A stretch of DNA of 64,000 nucleotides from Alitta virens. Lineage: Eukaryota > Annelida > Polychaeta > Phyllodocida > Nereididae. Under the pieces are notes generated by a model that ran no database searches, was not told where the DNA came from, and saw only the letters and a list, made by a program, of their open reading frames with translations. Location: positions 23,620,313 to 23,684,312 of the forward strand of contig OW028585.1 in the NCBI GenBank assembly GCA_932294295.1, written 5' to 3'. The translations under genes and the position numbers were made by a program. Within the stretch, counting starts at the first letter, position 1; each line of letters opens with the position of its first letter. This document shows, in pieces, positions 60,042 to 64,000 of the stretch.

Positions 60042-63000
60042 GTAAACATGCGGTATATCTTTATTTGAAATGTGTTCTTTTGAAAGTATATATTATATCT
60101 ATCTATCTTTATATCTATCTAGCTTTCTATCTATCTATCGATTCATGTATGTCTGTCCTCCCCTTCCTTCCTACTTCCTTCCGCTTTATGACCTCGAGTG
60201 GCGTCGGTTGCCATGGCAACATAATGCTAAGGAGTCCTCATGTGGTGAAGGCAATTTTGGGAAAAGGGAAAAAATCGATAGACTGAATCAACCAGGGCAA
60301 CGTGGAGTAAATGGCAACGCGGCTAATTTTGCTTTGAATGAACTTGAAGATTGCCAGTCATTTTGCTGCAGATGGAATTTCAATGTTATAGCTAGTCTCA
60401 AAATTAAGTGAACCAGTTCAGGATATAGTCACTTTCATATAAAAAATCTTCTTTTTCTTAAAATTACCTTTTATAACCATAACTGAGATAAATTTATTGT
60501 CTATTGGAATAAAATAATACTTTTCAACATAATTCATAATGTCTTTAAATGAAATTCTTTGGTATGGCTATGAAAGAATATTTTTTATATTTAAGATGTC
60601 TAGCATTAAAAAAAATCATATCATGAATTATTTGCAAATGTGTAATATTTGAGAAATATCCCATACCCGGGAGTTGAACCCAGAAACTCTCACATCGCAA
60701 GCCTACACCTTACCTATGAGGCTAGACAGTTACGCCATGACTAAAAAGAAACTTCTCAATTGCAAAAAATGCTACATAATAATAACCGATTTATTTCCCC
60801 TTGTGATATTTTCACTACACAATTCTGGTCTGCATTTAACAGTGGTCTTTATGCTAGCATGGTCAGAAAATCTTTTTCAACTTAGATTCACACAAAACTA
60901 ATTAAAACACATCGGATTCCCACGTGTGTGCTATAAATTTCCATCAGCCTTAATCATTCTTTTTCCCGTTTTTCAGTGATATTTCCCCAGTGGAACCTGG
61001 TTACCATGGATTCCTGTGTTGTATGATGCCCGTTGCTACTGGCAACAGGCTCCCGGTGCAGAGACCTCACTGTACATTGGAAGATTCTGCCAGTAAGTAT
61101 TTCATTTTTAGATATTAAACGAATCTTTGTCTGATTAAGAAGATAACTGCCATGGTTACCACAAATGTGTCGATATTTTCGTCCACTTAGGTGGATTTAT
61201 AATGGAAATGATGCTCAGTACATTTCCCTTGCCTCTGCATAGACACCATTTTTATCTAAAACTCCAGACTAGAATAAAACGAAAAAGGATCTTGCTAACC
61301 ATGGAGACACTGTTTGATATTATATAATATTGCCTCAGTGTGGCTGACTATTCGGTTCCTCTATTATATGCCATGTTGTGGTTGGAACCTCCGTACTGCT
61401 CAGGCAAGTACCAGTGCATGTTCATCCACCAACACTCCTTCTACATCCTGACATTTTTGCCGCTTTCTCTCTCTTTTTATTTACCAGCCGATCAATCGGG
61501 TTATCAGCAATTCCCAGACACCGCTGTGATCCTTTGATAAATCACCAGCTGCTTTTTTTTACTCTCTGCTTTATTTCTTTCTTTTTATTTCTTTCCAGGT
61601 GTAGAAAAAGTTCTTTCTTCCCTGGAATCTTTAAAAGCTAAACCGGACGGTGAAGATCCGGACATTGAATTCTTAAAGACCATTTTGGAATCGAGCGACT
61701 TCAAGTCTTTGGTAAAGGTAAGAGGATAGACTGAAAGACAGACAGATGTAGGACTCAAAGACAGACTAACGATGCATGAACATAGCCAGACGTATGTATT
61801 ACATAGACAGTCATCTATAAATTGCTGCATGGGATTTCTTAATTGGGTATAATTTAATCAGTGTAAATTTTAGTAGTGGAGAAATTAATTGACAAACTGA
61901 TTAATTTCAATAACAGGACTGAATACCCTACAGTTCCTCATTCACGAGTATTTATAGGTAAAAAGACAGCAATAGAGTCCTTGCATAAAATTAAGTCACA
62001 CATGAGATAAATAATATCCCCAATATCATTTGAACGTCACCAAACTTTTTGTCAGGTTCATCAAGCAGTCCGAACACCCGAATCGAAAGAACAAACAGCC
62101 ATGACGAACCACGCGCTCGAGTTGGTTGACGAGGTGAATGCATTTGGCACTCTTAAAAATTATGCAAGTTTTCTAGTCCATTTCTATAATACTGTACAGA
62201 TAACATTCAAATATATATATTTTTGCATTAACTTCAGGTTGTCCAGGAGTTGGAACAAAGATGTCCTATCTCCGAGGCGGCCGAACTGACCGGCATCCTT
62301 GGCAAAGTCCAAATAAGGGTGAGTTTGATTGCGCATTATAGATAAATTAGTATACTGAAGATGTAACAATATTGTTTCTCAGAGATGGTTTTTTTTTTTG
62401 CTTTTTGAGTATAATCTAGTAAAACAGTCTGATTAATTGTTTCAGGGATTATTTCTTGCCCATGACCAGATTTCTGCCAGAGAATACTTGCCTCATTTGC
62501 CTGAAATTCCGTACGAAGTAGATGAAGACGAAGAATCTATTAAAGTTGTTCGTTTAGTTAAGGGAAATAATGAACCACTGGTAGGGATATCATGTTATCA
62601 ATTATGTAACTTGGTAATATATTAATGTTTATTCGAAACAGCTTTCGTAATTACCTTATATCAGCATTTAATCACAACCATGCATTATATTACAAAATAC
62701 TCTGTCGATTTCATGAAGATTAAAAATTTGAGATGTTCTCAGTAAGTTTAATTTCATTTTAACAGCTTCTGAGCAGATCAAGGGCCACAGTTTACATTTT
62801 CATTGTATTTATTTAAGGGTGCCACAATCAAGTTAGATGAGAAACGAGGAACAATTTACATTGCGAGAATATTACATGGTGGAGCAGCTGACCGATGTGG
62901 TAAGAAATTAAAGATCCTTAAAACTGTCATAATTTCTGAACAACAATGATAAAGAGAAAGTGATACCTACTGATCCAATTCTGTTGTCCTAGAAATAAAA

Positions 63001-63939
63001 AAGAAGTAGAAATCAACTCGGCATGTTACGAGTAAACTTTGCTGAAATGCCAGTAACTGTTATTAGGTTATTTAACATAACTTTCAATGGATATTGTTTG
63101 ACGTATAGGCCTAATCCACGTTGGAGATGAAGTGCAAGAAGTCAATGGAGTTTCCGTGAACGGCAAAGAACCAAACGAAGTTGTCCGAATTCTGGTACGA
63201 ACAAGTTTATCTTGATCACTATGTACAATCAACTTACCACGCTTTGATGATATCAAGTAATTGCATTCCTTTGACTTGCAGACGGAAACAGCAGGACCAA
63301 TCACTCTGAAGTTAGTCCCTGGTGAAGATGTGGATTACGGTCTCAACAGGGAGAGTAAGGTAATTAGGCCAAAAAGATTGATTAATATCTGTCTACAACT
63401 ACATATCTGCCATTTACGAGAAATTTAATTCCCTACAAGTCATACCATCAAATAATTTCCCTAGCTAACAGGCTATGGGTTCATGTTTTCACAAACACAT
63501 AAAAGTAATTATAGTGATTAAAAGACAGAGATTGCCTTCCTTCACGAAGGCCATGGCTCTTGTATGTTCAGATTTCAGAATATGATAGAGATCACCTCCA
63601 AAACCTGTCACTTCTTCCTCAGCATGTTGTCTGTCTAAAATATTTCAAATTCACAAAAGAGCACATTTGTTTACTGGTTGGAGGTGATGGAGTTCTACAC
63701 ATTACTATTTATGCATTTTTGCATCATATTGTATCATTACAGATGAGAGTACGTGCACACTTCTCGTACGATCCCTCAGACGACAAACACATTCCATGCA
63801 AAGAAGCGGGCTTGGCGTTCCAGAAGGGCGACATTCTTCACATTGTGAGCCAAGACGATTCCAACTGGTGGCAAGCGAGAAGGGAAGGTGACCGCAACAT
63901 GAGAGCTGGGTTGATACCTTCCAAACATTTCCAAGAAAG
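60022..63939 (+). CDS. MPP7: MPP3/MPP7-type MAGUK scaffold, 5' part (10 exons)
   Basis: The first 330 residues of a membrane-associated guanylate kinase of the p55 group, closest by memory to vertebrate MPP7/MPP3. In animals this group joins DLG1 and LIN7 through its L27 domains and acts at cell junctions and synapses in epithelial and neuronal polarity. By residue: N-terminus 1-45; first L27 about 46-90; second L27 about 98-150; acidic linker (DEDEES) and PDZ about 165-255 with PLGATI as its carboxylate loop; SH3 about 266-330 with NWW and GLIPSKHF. All introns are GT-AG and phases join (2, 1, 0, 0, 0, 0, 1, 0, 0, then 2). The window stops in the next intron, so the HOOK and guanylate-kinase regions are outside. 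MPP7, MPP3 and MPP4 cannot be separated with this fragment. Confidence 0.93.
60091..60140. repeat. ATCT microsatellite in intron 1
   Basis: ATCT tetramers with CTTT and CTAG interruptions, inside the proposed first intron. Confidence 0.88.
60655..60742 (-). mobile_element. tRNA-like SINE head or tRNA pseudogene in intron 1
   Basis: On the minus strand TCTAGCCTCATAGGTAAGG resembles an A box and GGGTTCAACTCCCGGG a B box, spaced about as in a tRNA gene. The stems do not close well and no full clover leaf can be drawn, so it is a tRNA-derived fragment rather than a tRNA gene. Confidence 0.5.
60977..61092 (+). CDS. MPP7-like exon 2, N-terminal region
   Basis: Bounded by a strong acceptor (CCCGTTTTTCAG) and donor (CCA|gtaagt). 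The frame is open across the whole exon and joins exon 3 in phase 1. It encodes residues 7-45, including GFLCC and two consecutive Met codons at 61023-61028. An ATG at 61006 in the context TTACCATGG opens a 6-codon frame that ends in TGA overlapping the 61023 ATG. Confidence 0.8.
61599..61717 (+). CDS. MPP7-like exon 3, first L27 domain
   Basis: 119 bases between TTTCCAG and AAG|gtaaga. Encodes [12 protein letters not shown] then [17 protein letters not shown], a helical L27 pattern. The [15 protein letters not shown] end matches the family signature (LxSLVKxH). Joins exon 4 in phase 0. Confidence 0.93.
62056..62133 (+). CDS. MPP7-like exon 4, end of first L27 and linker
   Basis: 78 bases, 26 codons, from GTT CAT CAA to GAC GAG|gtgaat. 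Includes the ATG at 62101, which lies inside the frame and is not a start. The HALELVDE segment begins the second L27 helix. Confidence 0.92.
62238..62318 (+). CDS. MPP7-like exon 5, second L27 domain
   Basis: 81 bases, 27 codons, VVQELEQRC then [15 protein letters not shown], an amphipathic L27 helix. Acceptor AACTTCAG, donor AGG|gtgagt. Intron 4 is only 104 bases. Confidence 0.92.
62446..62580 (+). CDS. MPP7-like exon 6, end of L27 and start of PDZ
   Basis: 135 bases, 45 codons. It starts [14 protein letters not shown] (family: LLxVHDxVAxKxY), passes LPHLPEIP and the acidic DEDEES, and enters the PDZ with [12 protein letters not shown]. Donor is a weaker gtaggg. Confidence 0.95.
62818..62899 (+). 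CDS. MPP7-like exon 7, PDZ carboxylate loop
   Basis: 82 bases encoding [11 protein letters not shown], then [15 protein letters not shown]. With the last residues of exon 6 this gives PLGATI, the group's form of the GLGF ligand-binding loop. Acceptor is ATTTAAG and donor TG|gtaaga. Confidence 0.95.
63109..63194 (+). CDS. MPP7-like exon 8, PDZ second half
   Basis: 86 bases, [17 protein letters not shown] then NEVVRIL. The GL..GDE..EVNG pattern is diagnostic for PDZ domains of this family. Enters in phase 1 and leaves in phase 0. Confidence 0.95.
63282..63359 (+). CDS. MPP7-like exon 9, end of PDZ and linker to SH3
   Basis: 78 bases, [14 protein letters not shown] then [19 protein letters not shown] is the last PDZ strand. 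Intron 8 is only 87 bases, the shortest in the gene. Confidence 0.94.
63743..63939 (+). CDS. MPP7-like exon 10, SH3 domain
   Basis: 197 bases, 65 codons and two bases. [20 protein letters not shown] replaces the usual ALYDY start. Then comes [19 protein letters not shown], then [10 protein letters not shown] and [13 protein letters not shown]. Spacing and the [14 protein letters not shown] stretch match the MPP SH3 domain. Donor GAAAG|gtttgt is non-standard at +3 to +6 but follows the expected phase 2. Confidence 0.96.
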
Positions 63940-64000
63940 GTTTGTGTGGTCACAATTTGTCAGAAAGAATTGCCTTACTGGTTTTCATAATATTTGTATT

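Noticed and set aside
62101..62289. ATG at 62101 as the start of a separate 62-codon protein
   Set aside because: It is internal to exon 4 of the MPP7-like gene, and the frame runs on into intron 4.

Overview
The window is animal nuclear DNA that is low in GC and carries very few genes. Three things point to a metazoan: GT-AG introns, tRNA-derived SINEs and several DNA-transposon families, and one well-preserved scaffold-protein gene at the right edge. That protein is closer by eye to the vertebrate MPP3/MPP7 type than I would expect for an insect. With the repeat types seen, I would guess a marine invertebrate, perhaps a non-vertebrate deuterostome, but the sequence alone does not settle the species.

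The only gene I can support firmly occupies about 60.0-64.0 kb on the plus strand. Ten exons (nine solid, the first inferred) encode the first 330 residues of a membrane-associated guanylate kinase of the MPP3/MPP7 (p55) group. The order is a short cysteine-rich N-terminus, two L27 domains, a PDZ domain and an SH3 domain. All reading phases join cleanly. The window ends in the intron after the SH3 exon, so the HOOK and guanylate-kinase parts lie outside.

Everything to the left (1 to about 60 kb) looks non-coding and made mostly of repeats. From 0 to 20 kb there are tRNA-like SINEs, a cluster of TA-flanked miniature inverted-repeat elements (7.2-10.1 kb), and three inverted pairs of dispersed sequence. 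The largest pair has arms of about 0.9-1.0 kb at 10.95-11.85 and 17.34-18.35 kb. From 20 to 47 kb there are more SINE and pogo-like MITE fragments, many microsatellites, a tiny near-perfect foldback at 27.4 kb, a degenerate ~150-bp satellite at 33 kb, and a nested transposon (element E inside MITE D) at 35.4-35.8 kb. At 47.8-52.6 kb is a 4.8-kb minisatellite of roughly 30-bp units whose unit variants show that a block of about 1.9 kb was recently duplicated in tandem. From 53 to 60 kb there is a 21-bp minisatellite, a complete non-autonomous hAT element with a perfect 8-bp target duplication (54.2-55.3 kb), a second hAT-like MITE (59.6 kb), and GATA and GGAGA arrays just upstream of the MPP7-like gene.

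I found no operon-like or defence-like system, CRISPR array or new protein system. The observations most worth checking are the transposon stratigraphy (complete elements with target duplications, and nesting), the long inverted repeat with internal tandem repeats, the block-duplicated minisatellite, and the unusual cysteine-rich N-terminus of the MPP7-like protein.
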